From DASXRC01 sp036506795 (GTDB lineage: Bacteria > Actinomycetota > Actinomycetes > Mycobacteriales > Micromonosporaceae): 7,777 nt of DNA. Each line of letters opens with the position of its first letter. Position 1 is the stretch's first letter. Positions 1 through 6,057 of the stretch are shown one piece after another. The stretch is taken from positions 1 to 7,777 of the forward strand of contig DASXRC010000148.1 of assembly GCA_036506795.1 (NCBI GenBank), in the 5' to 3' direction. Below the pieces are notes generated by a model that was given only the letters and a program-made list of their open reading frames with translations, did no database searches and was not told the DNA's origin. The translations under genes were made by a program, and so were the position numbers.

Positions 1-1
1 T

Positions 2-151
2 CTCATGCTGGAGACCACCATGCCCGGCGTGTTCGCGGCCGGCGACGTCCGCCACGGCTCGGTCAAACGGGTCGCCTCCGCGGTCGGCGAGGGCGGCGTC
101 ACCATCCGATCCGTGCACCAATACCTGGCGCACCTGCGCGAAAGTCAGTGA
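2..151 (+). CDS. C-terminal end of a thioredoxin-reductase-like FAD/NAD(P)H oxidoreductase (5' truncated by window edge)
   Basis: Only the last 49 codons are visible, reading from base 2 to a TGA at 149-151. The peptide contains the FAD-binding signature of the thioredoxin reductase / pyridine nucleotide-disulfide oxidoreductase family, T-x-M-P-G-V-F-A-A-G-D-V-R, whose Asp contacts the FAD ribityl chain. It is followed by the usual C-terminal helix (SVKRVASAVGEGG...SVHQYL). This tail style is common in actinobacterial thioredoxin reductases fused to a response-regulator or cyclic-nucleotide-binding domain, but the N-terminus lies outside the window, so a fusion cannot be judged. The CXXC active site is not visible either. 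The gene is separated from the pilus cluster by about 270 bp and is probably a separate transcription unit. Confidence 0.85.
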   Translation, partial: LMLETTMPGVFAAGDVRHGSVKRVASAVGEGGVTIRSVHQYLAHLRESQ

Positions 152-424
152 CGGGCGACGTCAATGTCGCTGCCCGCGTGAACACCGCCCTGAGCAGGTG
201 CGATGTCGGCCGGGACGAACGCCTGAGACGAGCGGAGGTGGACGACCCCGTTTCCGAATGGTGTGGATGGGCCTCGGGCGCCTCCGTTGGCATAGCAGAT
301 CCTTGGCGCCGGCGGGCGGTGTCCACAGCGGTGGCGTCCGTCCACAGATCTTGCGTGGGCCGGTTGAGCGGTGCCGGCGGGATCGGCACGGTGGGCCGTC
401 AGACATCCTCCGCTGGAGGTCTCG
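152..424. other. Intergenic region with three DnaA-box-like 9-mers
   Basis: I see no convincing gene in this 273-bp stretch. It contains three 9-mers resembling the actinobacterial DnaA box (T/C)(T/C)(G/A/C)TCCACA. CCATCCACA is on the minus strand at 262-270 and CCGTCCACA on the plus strand at 338-346; both are exact matches to that degenerate consensus. GTGTCCACA on the plus strand at 319-327 has one mismatch at the first base. The two plus-strand boxes also form an 8-bp direct repeat (GTCCACAG at 321-328 and 340-347) with 19-bp periodicity. No clear -10/-35 promoter was recognised, although the pilus operon promoter must lie here or further upstream. Confidence 0.4.
407..419 (+). promoter_or_regulatory. 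Small hairpin that pairs with the ssd ribosome binding site
   Basis: CCTCC (407-411), a GCT loop and GGAGG (415-419) form a perfect 5-bp GC-rich inverted repeat. The right arm is itself the Shine-Dalgarno sequence of ssd, 5 nt before the ATG at 425. In mRNA the hairpin could mask the ribosome binding site of the first gene of the pilus cluster. The structure is read directly from sequence; the regulatory role is inference, and short complements of this kind can occur by chance in GC-rich DNA. Confidence 0.35.
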
Positions 425-1525
425 ATGGCAATGCACACCGCCGGCGCGACCGCCGCCCGGCTACCACTGGTGATCACGGCTGATCCGGAGCTGCTCGACG
501 ATCTGCTACGACTGGCGGCCGCCGCGGGCACCGAGGTCGACGTGGCATCGGATCCCGCTGCGGCCCGCCGGCGCTTTTCCGCAGCGCCCCTCGTGCTCGT
601 GGGTCTCGACCAGGCGCACGCGTGCCTTCGAGCCCGACTGCCGCGCCGGTCCGGCCTGGCGATCGTGGGCCGAGCCGGGGCCGCCGAGCCGCCGTGGCAG
701 CTCGCCGAGCTCATCGGCGCCGCACACGTCGCGATCCTGCCGGCCGCTGAACCGTGGCTCGTCGACCGGTTCGCCGACTGCCGGCTCGGCGGTCACGCCG
801 ACGGCCGTACCGTCGCGGTGATCGGTGGCCGCGGCGGTGCCGGTGCGACCGTCCTCGCGGCCGCGTTGGCCATCACGGCCGGCCGGCTCGGCTTCGGCGC
901 GCTGCTCGTCGACGGCGACCCGCTCGGCGGCGGGCTCGACATCGCGCTCGGCTGGGAGGAGCTGGTCGGGCTGCGGTGGTCCGGCCTGAGCCAGGCCGAT
1001 GGGCGAGTGGATGCGACCGCGCTGGTGGATGCCCTTCCCCGGCGCGGCGACCTCGTCGTCCTCTCGTTCGACCGGAGCGACCAGCTCACCCTGCGACCGG
1101 AGGCGATGACGGCGACGCTCGAGGCCGGGCGACGAGCCCGCGACCTCGTCGTCGTCGACGTCCCAAGGCAGCTCGACGACGCCGCGGTGTTCGCCTTGCA
1201 GGCGGCCGACCGAACCCTCCTCGTGGTGCCGGCAGAGCTACGAGCCGTGGCGGCCGCCGGTCGCGTGGCTCGTATGGTCACGCCGCACTGCGAGGAACTC
1301 TCCGTCGTCGTGCGCGGACCCTCGCCGGGCGGCCTCAAGGCGGACGAAGTGATCCGCGCGCTCGGACTTCCGCTCGCCGGCACGCTGCGTCCGGAGCCGA
1401 GGCTGGCCGCGGCCCTCGAGCGCGGCGAGGCACCGGCGCAGACCGGGCGCGGCCCACTCGCCTCGCTCTGCCAGCGCCTCGTGACCGAGTTGGTGGCACA
1501 CGTTCCGACGGCGGTGGCGGCGTGA
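425..1525 (+). CDS. ssd: Septum site-determining protein Ssd / CpaE-TadZ-like pilus localisation protein
   Basis: A 366-residue protein of the MinD/CpaE-like family that heads actinobacterial tad clusters (Rv3660c-like). Members are thought to position the pilus machine or influence septum placement. Residues 1 to about 125 form a poorly conserved, receiver-like N-terminal domain. The P-loop ATPase domain starts at about residue 130 with the deviant Walker A loop GGRGGAGAT (134-142). A following VDGDPLGGG segment (Asp163/Asp165) corresponds to the switch I / A' motif. Both P-loop lysines of the MinD class are replaced (Arg136, Ala141); the GAT ending is also seen in CpaE. ATG 425 is chosen because GGAGGT at 415-420 precedes it. 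ATG 431 or the upstream GTG 371 are possible alternatives. The stop overlaps the tadA start (GTGA), indicating translational coupling. Confidence 0.85.
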   Translation: MAMHTAGATAARLPLVITADPELLDDLLRLAAAAGTEVDVASDPAAARRRFSAAPLVLVGLDQAHACLRARLPRRSGLAIVGRAGAAEPPWQLAELIGAAHVAILPAAEPWLVDRFADCRLGGHADGRTVAVIGGRGGAGATVLAAALAITAGRLGFGALLVDGDPLGGGLDIALGWEELVGLRWSGLSQADGRVDATALVDALPRRGDLVVLSFDRSDQLTLRPEAMTATLEAGRRARDLVVVDVPRQLDDAAVFALQAADRTLLVVPAELRAVAAAGRVARMVTPHCEELSVVVRGPSPGGLKADEVIRALGLPLAGTLRPEPRLAAALERGEAPAQTGRGPLASLCQRLVTELVAHVPTAVAA

Positions 1526-2727
1526 CAGAGCTGGCCTGCCGTGTGCGGCACCGGTTCGCGGTAGACGGGGGCGAAGCGACGCCTGCCGCGATCGTCTCGG
1601 CCGTCCGCGCCGAGTCCGGGACGGCGGTGCTCGGCGACGCTGCCGTGCTCCGATTGGCTGGAGAGGTGCAGAACGACCTTGTGGGCGCCGGGCCGCTCGC
1701 GCCGCTGCTCGCCGATCCGACGGTCACCGATGTGCTGATCAACGGCACCGAGGTCTGGGTCGATCGTGGCGCCGGATTGGCCCGGGCATCGGTGTCGGTC
1801 GGTGGGCCGGGCGACGTGCGACGACTCGCGCAGCGCCTCGCCGCCGCCTGCGGCCGCCGGCTCGACGACGGCTGCCCGTACGCGGACGCCCGGCTCGCCG
1901 ACGGCACCCGGCTGCACGCGGTCCTGCCCCCGGTGGCCAGCACCGGTCCGTACCTCTCGTTGCGGACGTTCCGGCAGCGGCCGTTCTCGGTGGCCGATCT
2001 GGTCGAGCGTGGCACGGTACGGCCGGCCGTGGCGCCGCTGCTCGCCGCGATCGTCGCGGCCCGGCTCGCGTACCTGGTCACCGGCGGCACCGGGTCAGGC
2101 AAGACCACGCTGCTCGGTACCCTGCTCGGCCTGGTGCCGTCGACCGAACGGATCGTGCTGGTGGAGGAGGCCACCGAGCTCCGGCCGGTCCACCCACACG
2201 TGGTCGCCCTGCAGGCGAGAACGTCCAACGTGGAAGGCGCCGGTGCGATCGGCCTGCGGGATCTCGTTCGCCAGGCGCTGCGCATGCGGCCGGACCGCCT
2301 GGTGGTTGGGGAGTGTCGCGGGGCCGAGGTCGTCGATCTGCTGGCCGCGCTCAACACCGGTCACGAGGGCGGGGCCGGCACAATGCACGCCAACGCCCCA
2401 GCGGACGTTCCCGCCCGGCTCGAGGCACTCGGCCTGCTCGGCGGGCTGCCAAGGGCCGCGCTGCACGCGCAGATTGCCGCCGCCCTGCAGGTGGTCCTCC
2501 ACGTCGGCCGGACGTCCCGCGGCCGGGTCCTCGAAGCGATCTGCGTGCTGTCGTCGACCGGGCCCGCTCGCCTGGTCACGGCTGTGCCGGCGTGGCATCG
2601 GCTCCGCGGCGCGGGCCCGGCCGCCCCTCGGCTCGCCGGCATGCTCGCCGAGCGCGGCCTCCCTCCTCCGCCCGTGCTGCTCGACGCGAGCGGCGACGCA
2701 TCCGGAGGGGGCAGCGATGAACCGTGA
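1522..2727 (+). CDS. tadA: TadA/CpaF-type pilus assembly ATPase
   Basis: A 401-residue member of the VirB11/GspE secretion ATPase superfamily, CpaF/TadA branch. It should form a hexameric cytoplasmic ring that powers assembly of the Flp pilus. The N-terminal domain (about 30-175) carries the typical DLVGAGPLAPLLADPTVTDV segment. The ATPase core has Walker A GGTGSGKTT at 188-196 (Lys194), an Asp-box equivalent VEEATEL at 214-220, and the Walker B region VVGECRG at 261-267 (Glu264) followed by the CpaF-typical NTGHEGG. The His box GTMHAN is at 286-291 (His289). The Asp-box reads E-E-A-T-E rather than the usual E-D-T-A-E, but all other catalytic motifs are intact, so it should be active. The start is GTG 1522, overlapping the ssd stop; the same frame is open much further upstream but without family similarity. 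The 3' end overlaps tadB by 11 nt. Confidence 0.93.
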   Translation: MTELACRVRHRFAVDGGEATPAAIVSAVRAESGTAVLGDAAVLRLAGEVQNDLVGAGPLAPLLADPTVTDVLINGTEVWVDRGAGLARASVSVGGPGDVRRLAQRLAAACGRRLDDGCPYADARLADGTRLHAVLPPVASTGPYLSLRTFRQRPFSVADLVERGTVRPAVAPLLAAIVAARLAYLVTGGTGSGKTTLLGTLLGLVPSTERIVLVEEATELRPVHPHVVALQARTSNVEGAGAIGLRDLVRQALRMRPDRLVVGECRGAEVVDLLAALNTGHEGGAGTMHANAPADVPARLEALGLLGGLPRAALHAQIAAALQVVLHVGRTSRGRVLEAICVLSSTGPARLVTAVPAWHRLRGAGPAAPRLAGMLAERGLPPPPVLLDASGDASGGGSDEP

Positions 2728-3529
2728 CGCCGCGCTGGCCGGCGGCTGTCTCACCCTCGCCGCCGTCCTCCTGGCGTGGCCCGGAATGTCCGTCCACTCA
2801 CGACTGCGGCGCGCGCTTCGTGGCCACCGAACGCGACGATCAGCGACGGTCCGTCCCAGTGCGCTGGTCGCCGCGGTCGCAGAGTGGCCGGCCCGCCGAG
2901 CGATCGGCGGCGCGATCGTCCTATGTGGATCAATGGGCGGTCTGTTGGGCGGGCCGGTGGGCTCGATCGCGGCCGCGGCGTACGGGGGACTGGCGGCCCG
3001 GGCAGCGCTGCGGATGAGGGGCGATCGCCTCGCGCGGCAGCGTGGGCGGCAAACGCTGGACGCACTGTGTTCGCTCGCGGCCGACCTGCGGGCCGGCCTA
3101 CCGCCGGTAACGGCCTGGGAAGAGTTCGGCGCCGCCATCGTCGGCGGCGCGACGGTCGCCACTTCCCGGCGGCATCGCGCCAGCCGAGATGAGCGGATCG
3201 CGCGGCTCACATCCGCGGCGTGGCGGCTGGCCGAGCAGACCGGTGCGCCAGTCGCGGACCTGATCGAGCGCGTCGAGGCCGACGCCCGTGCCGGCGACCG
3301 GGCGGGAGCCGCCGCCTCTGCACAGGCCGCGGGTGCACGCGCAACGGCGTGGCTCCTCGGCACCCTGCCCGTCGGTGGTCTCGCCCTCGGGTACGCGATC
3401 GGTGCCGACCCGCTGCGGATCCTCCTGCACACGCCGCTCGGCGCCGGCTGCGCGTTGGCCGCGCTCGCGCTGCAGGTCGCCGGTCTGATGTGGGCAGAGC
3501 GGCTCGGCGCGCAACCGCGGGTGGCGTGA
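2717..3529 (+). CDS. tadB: TadB-like inner-membrane platform protein (type II secretion F domain)
   Basis: A 270-residue integral membrane protein at the TadB position, directly after the ATPase gene. Hydrophobic segments are at about 5-22, 62-94 (probably two passes), 210-229 and 242-260. Between them is a soluble helical region (about 100-205) with the GspF/TadB-like stretch beginning TLDALCSLAADLRAGL, which would contact the TadA ATPase. Together with TadC it should form the membrane platform through which pilin subunits are extracted and assembled. The start is ATG 2717 with GGAGGG at 2704-2709; it lies inside the tadA 3' end, so translation is coupled. The stop at 3527-3529 overlaps the tadC start by one base. 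Sequence conservation in this family is low, so the call rests on topology, motif style and gene order. Confidence 0.85.
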   Translation: MNRDAALAGGCLTLAAVLLAWPGMSVHSRLRRALRGHRTRRSATVRPSALVAAVAEWPARRAIGGAIVLCGSMGGLLGGPVGSIAAAAYGGLAARAALRMRGDRLARQRGRQTLDALCSLAADLRAGLPPVTAWEEFGAAIVGGATVATSRRHRASRDERIARLTSAAWRLAEQTGAPVADLIERVEADARAGDRAGAAASAQAAGARATAWLLGTLPVGGLALGYAIGADPLRILLHTPLGAGCALAALALQVAGLMWAERLGAQPRVA

Positions 3530-4266
3530 TGCCGGCGCGAATCTGGCTGGCGGGCTTCATCGTCGCGACAGCGGTGCTGGTGGGCTGGCCGCCTGCTCGC
3601 CGGCCGGGACCACTGCGTGCCGTTCGCCGCCGGCTCGCCCGGCTCCGTGCGCCCGCCGCCCGGGTCAGGCGCGTGCCCGACCTCGCCCGGGTGGGCGCGG
3701 CCGCCGCGGGTATGGCCGTGGCTGTGCTCGCCGGAGGCTGGTTGGGCATTGTTCTGGGCGCCGCCGCCGCGATCGGCGCGCATCACGCGCTGCGCCGGGT
3801 GGAGCCGGCCTCGGCCCGGTCCGAGCGGGTGAGCGCGGAACGAGACCTTCCGCTCGCCGCGGACCTGCTGGCGGCCGGGCTCCGCTCCGGCGCCCCGGTC
3901 GACGGCGTGGTTGGTGCCGTGGCCGATGCGCTCGGCGGCCCGCTCGGTGAGCGGCTGGCGCGCGTGGCTCGCGCACTCCGCCTCGGCGCGGGGCCGGCGG
4001 AAGGCTGGGCACACCTCGGCGCCCTGGCCGGCGCGGACCGAATGACCCGTGCCGCGGTTCGCAGCAGCACAAGCGGCGGCGCCCTCGCTGGAGCCCTGAG
4101 TCGGTTGGCCGACGATCTGCGCGCCGATCGCGGTGCCGCGGCCGAGGCGGCCGCGCGGCGGGCGGGTGTCCTGATCGTGCTGCCGCTCGGGCTGTGCTTC
4201 CTGCCGGCCTTCCTGCTCGCCGGCCTGGTGCCGGTGATCGTCGCCGTGCTCGGCGACGTGCTGTAG
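3529..4266 (+). CDS. tadC: TadC-like inner-membrane platform protein (type II secretion F domain)
   Basis: A 245-residue membrane protein that pairs with TadB. It has hydrophobic segments at about 5-20, 55-88 (probably two passes) and 211-241. The cytoplasmic F-domain begins at about residue 104 with ERDLPLAADLLAAGLRSG, characteristic of T2SSF/TadC proteins, and continues through a helical stretch containing ALGGPLGERLARVARAL. The long hydrophobic C-terminus (VLIVLPLGLCFLPAFLLAGL) is typical of TadC. The ATG at 3529 overlaps the tadB stop as TGATG; GTG 3526 is an in-frame alternative one codon upstream. It is followed after 28 bp by the pilin gene. It is shorter than Gram-negative TadC proteins, as is usual in actinobacterial clusters. 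Confidence 0.85.
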   Translation: MPARIWLAGFIVATAVLVGWPPARRPGPLRAVRRRLARLRAPAARVRRVPDLARVGAAAAGMAVAVLAGGWLGIVLGAAAAIGAHHALRRVEPASARSERVSAERDLPLAADLLAAGLRSGAPVDGVVGAVADALGGPLGERLARVARALRLGAGPAEGWAHLGALAGADRMTRAAVRSSTSGGALAGALSRLADDLRADRGAAAEAAARRAGVLIVLPLGLCFLPAFLLAGLVPVIVAVLGDVL

Positions 4267-4294
4267 ACCACCGTTCGCAGAGGGGAGAGACGTC

Positions 4295-4462
4295 GTGCGC
4301 AAGCTACTGGCCCGGCTCCGCGGGGACTCGGGAATGAACACCGCCGAGTACGCCGTCGGCACAATCGCCGCGGTCGCCTTCGCCGGGATCCTGCTGAAGG
4401 TCCTGACCAGCGGACACGTCCAGGCAGCACTCACCGCGATCATCGATCGGGCATTGAAGTGA
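4295..4462 (+). CDS. flp: Flp-type pilin (DUF4244-like), small prepilin
   Basis: A 55-residue protein that should be the structural subunit of the pilus. A short basic leader (residues 1-13, VRKLLARLRGDSG) ends in Gly13. Cleavage after Gly13 gives a mature protein starting M-N-T-A-E-Y, with Glu18 at +5 and Tyr19 next to it. This is the Flp pilin signature recognised by a prepilin peptidase. The following hydrophobic helix (AVGTIAAVAFAGILLKVLTSG) fits the single membrane/assembly helix. The GTG start at 4295 is supported by the AGGGGAGAG ribosome binding site at 4281-4289. No prepilin peptidase gene is in the window, so processing depends on an enzyme encoded elsewhere. The TGA overlaps the tadE GTG start by 3 nt. 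Confidence 0.9.
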   Translation: MRKLLARLRGDSGMNTAEYAVGTIAAVAFAGILLKVLTSGHVQAALTAIIDRALK

Positions 4463-4878
4463 TCGCAGGATCGGCCGGTGTCGCCTCCGCCCGCCACGTC
4501 GGCGGGCGGGGGCGCCTGCCCACCGGCCGGCGAGCCGCGGGCGGTTCGGCGACCGCCGAGCTGGCCGTTGGGTTGCCGGGGCTGGTGCTGCTCCTGCTAG
4601 TGGGGCTGACCGCGGTCAACGGCGTCACGACCAAGCTGCGCTGCGTCGATGCCGCTCGCGACGCGGCGCTGGCCGCCGCGCGCGGCGAGCCCGGGGCCGA
4701 AGCGGCCTGGCGATCCGCGCCCGCGGGTGCGGCGGTCACGGTCACCGTCGACGGCGGCCGGGTCGTGGCGACGGTCCGCGCGCCCGTCCGAGCCGTGGGT
4801 GTCCGGCTACCCAGCCTGGAGGCTGAGGCATCGGCTATCGCGGCCGTCGAGCCGGGCGCGCCGGGGCCGACGCCGTGA
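4459..4878 (+). CDS. tadE: TadE-like pseudopilin / pilus assembly protein
   Basis: A 139-residue protein with a basic Gly/Arg-rich N-terminus, then a prepilin-like site: Gly29 followed by S-A-T-A-E with Glu34 at +5. A single hydrophobic helix covers about 35-57. The rest is a small extracytoplasmic domain with the TadE-typical stretch LRCVDAARDAALAAARGE and a beta-rich region (VTVTVDGGRVVATVRAPV). TadE proteins are minor pilins or assembly factors of Flp pili. The GTG start at 4459 overlaps the pilin stop (GTGA), so the pilin and TadE are translationally coupled. The stop at 4876-4878 is 22 bp before the next start. Confidence 0.88.
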   Translation: MIAGSAGVASARHVGGRGRLPTGRRAAGGSATAELAVGLPGLVLLLLVGLTAVNGVTTKLRCVDAARDAALAAARGEPGAEAAWRSAPAGAAVTVTVDGGRVVATVRAPVRAVGVRLPSLEAEASAIAAVEPGAPGPTP

Positions 4879-4888
4879 TGCCCACGAC

Positions 4889-4898
4889 GGGCCTAGGG
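4889..4898. repeat. 10-bp direct repeat GGGCCTAGGG, copy 1
   Basis: GGGCCTAGGG at 4889-4898 recurs exactly at 5385-5394, so the two copies bracket the Rv3654c-family gene. Both are followed by similar bases (GAGATGAC and, a little further on, GGAGATGGAC). CCTAGG is an uncommon hexamer in GC-rich actinobacterial DNA. It could be a recombination footprint or coincidence. Confidence 0.4.
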
Positions 4899-4900
4899 AG

Positions 4901-5392
4901 ATGACACCCGAGGCCGGCCCGACGCGGCGCCGTGGGCGGCAGGACCGTGGGTCCGCCTCGCTCTGGTTGGCCGCGGTCGGCCTCGTTCTGGTGGCGGCCG
5001 GCGTCGCGGGCTCCGCCGTGGGCATCGCGACGGTCGCGCACCACCGGGCACGCAACGCCGCCGATCTAGGCGCGCTCGCGGGCGCGGCCCGTGTCGTCGA
5101 GGGCAGGGACGCGGCGTGCCAGTCCGCCGCGGATATCGCCTCGGCCAACCGGGCGCGGCTCGTGTCGTGTGCCGTCGATGGCTGGGAGATCGTGGTCACC
5201 GTGGAGGTGGCCGCGCACCCGCTCCCCGGCATGACCCGCACCGTCGCCGCCTCCGCCAGGGCCGGTCCGGTCGGCGTCGCGGCGCAGCCGTGGATGGGAT
5301 TCTCTGCGGACGCCGGTCTCCCGCCCCCGGCAGCTTCCGTCGCCCGAGGAGATTCTGGCGCCCGGTCACCACCGCGCCCAAGGGGGGCCTAG
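4901..5392 (+). CDS. Rv3654c-family TadG/TadE-like membrane protein with extended C-terminus
   Basis: A 163-residue protein with an Arg-rich N-terminus, the family stretch RGSASLWLAA, one transmembrane helix (about 21-46) and the TadG-like RNAADLGALAGAARV. Cys73 and Cys90 could form a disulfide outside the membrane. It sits last in the pilus cluster, where Mycobacterium and Streptomyces have Rv3654c-type proteins, and is probably a minor pilus component. Unlike the pilin and TadE it has Trp, not Glu, at +5 after Gly17. ATG 4901 is the only plausible start, but AGGGAG (4895-4900) abuts it with no spacer, so translation may rely on coupling to tadE. To my recollection relatives end near the ARAGPV motif (120-124); here about 38 low-complexity Pro/Ala-rich residues follow. 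The tail at residues 104-130 is repeated as a decayed copy further downstream. Confidence 0.75.
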   Translation: MTPEAGPTRRRGRQDRGSASLWLAAVGLVLVAAGVAGSAVGIATVAHHRARNAADLGALAGAARVVEGRDAACQSAADIASANRARLVSCAVDGWEIVVTVEVAAHPLPGMTRTVAASARAGPVGVAAQPWMGFSADAGLPPPAASVARGDSGARSPPRPRGA

Positions 5393-5394
5393 GG
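5385..5394. repeat. 10-bp direct repeat GGGCCTAGGG, copy 2
   Basis: This is the second exact copy of the 10-mer found at 4889-4898. It contains the TAG stop (5390-5392) of the Rv3654c-family gene and lies about 40 bp before the Rieske gene start. Confidence 0.4.
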
Positions 5395-5405
5395 TCGATG
5401 GAGAT

Positions 5406-5416
5406 GGACAGTGTCC
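5406..5416. promoter_or_regulatory. Perfect palindrome GGACA-G-TGTCC upstream of the Rieske gene
   Basis: An 11-bp perfect inverted repeat with a single central base lies 16 bp before the Rieske gene ATG and just upstream of its ribosome binding site. The position would suit an operator for a dimeric repressor. No -10/-35 elements were recognised nearby, so the role is speculative. Confidence 0.25.
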
Positions 5417-5431
5417 GCGCGAGGAGGCGCA

Positions 5432-5785
5432 ATGAACGCAGAGCAGCGGGTTGGCGTCGCTGCCGATCTCCCGCCAGGCAAGGTGATTGGCGTGGGGCGC
5501 TATGCCGTAGGGAACGCCGGCGGGCACTACTTCGCGGTCACGCGGCGATGTCGCCATCTCGGCGCCGACCTGGCGGGTGGCAGCATCGATGAGAACGGCT
5601 GCCTGGTCTGCCCATGGCATCGCTCGGCTTACGACGTGGGAACCGGCCGGATGGTTAGGGGACCGCAAGGGAACTTCGCCAAGGTGCCCGGCCTGGACTT
5701 CGCTTACCTCATGCTCACCCGGGTGTGGCCACTTGGGCGGGCCCCCGTGACCGAGCGCGACGGCGAGCTCTACATCGGTCGCTGA
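5432..5785 (+). CDS. Small stand-alone Rieske [2Fe-2S] ferredoxin-like protein
   Basis: A 117-residue protein that is essentially one Rieske domain. The cluster ligands are clear: C40-x-H42 (CRHLGADL) and C60-x2-H63 (CPWHRSAYD), separated by 17 residues, the normal arrangement for a Rieske [2Fe-2S] centre. There is no signal peptide or membrane anchor, so it is probably a soluble electron carrier or a ferredoxin component for an oxygenase or reductase; the partner is not in the window. ATG 5432 is chosen because GAGGAGG lies at 5421-5427; GTG 5411 is in frame but lacks a comparable site. It has no known role in pilus assembly or in the bldG pathway. Codon use is slightly richer in A/T at third positions (24 of 117 codons, against 17 of 117 in bldG), compatible with but not proof of separate origin. 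Confidence 0.9.
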   Translation: MNAEQRVGVAADLPPGKVIGVGRYAVGNAGGHYFAVTRRCRHLGADLAGGSIDENGCLVCPWHRSAYDVGTGRMVRGPQGNFAKVPGLDFAYLMLTRVWPLGRAPVTERDGELYIGR

Positions 5786-5931
5786 ACCGGCCGACGGATC
5801 TCGTCTGATGGACCTGAGCGGCGGCCCCCACTCGTAGCGTCCTCTCAGGCCCTTCGCGCGGGCAGTCTCGTCACAACCAGCCGGCCGTCCCCTGCACCGG
5901 GGGAGGCGGAAGCGTGTAGTCGCGCAGTGCG

Positions 5932-6008
5932 GCGGCGCGTCCGCTGCCGGCAGGACCGGCACCGCGGCCTCGGCCCGGGCGGGCCCGGTCGGCGTTGCGG
6001 CGCGGCCA
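5932..6008 (+). pseudogene. Decayed second copy of the 3' end of the Rv3654c-family gene
   Basis: Read from 5952 this DNA encodes RTGTAASARAGPVGVAARP, which aligns with residues 113-130 of the Rv3654c-family protein (RTVAASARAGPVGVAAQP). Just upstream, in a different frame, 5932-5949 encodes AARPLP, matching AAHPLP at 104-109. One base appears lost at about 5950, breaking the frame. In the last 14 codons (A-S-A-R-A-G-P-V-G-V-A-A-Q/R-P) eight codons differ and seven of those changes are synonymous. Such a pattern means both copies evolved as coding DNA before this one became an orphan fragment. There is no start or upstream part, so it is a remnant and not a gene. Confidence 0.75.
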
Positions 6009-6057
6009 GGCTATCGGCAGTTTCCGACCAGCGATGTGCTAGTCGGGACGCGCCGAT

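Noticed and set aside
754..1521. Upstream in-frame extension of tadA
   Set aside because: The 256 extra residues are Arg-rich low complexity lying over ssd in another frame; tadA similarity begins only at GTG 1522.
2095..4497. Very long open frame on the minus strand (about 800 codons) across tadA to the pilin gene
   Set aside because: It is antisense to well-supported tad genes, is Arg/Ala/Gly/Pro-rich without family motifs, and is what very high GC at third positions produces on the opposite strand.
5813..5849. Inverted repeat CCTGAG/CTCAGG after the Rieske gene as a terminator
   Set aside because: The stem is only 6 bp with a 25-nt loop and there is no T-run.
5889..5903. Short CCCC/GGGG hairpin in the Rieske-bldG gap as a terminator
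   Set aside because: Only a 5-bp stem in GC-rich DNA and no following T-run.
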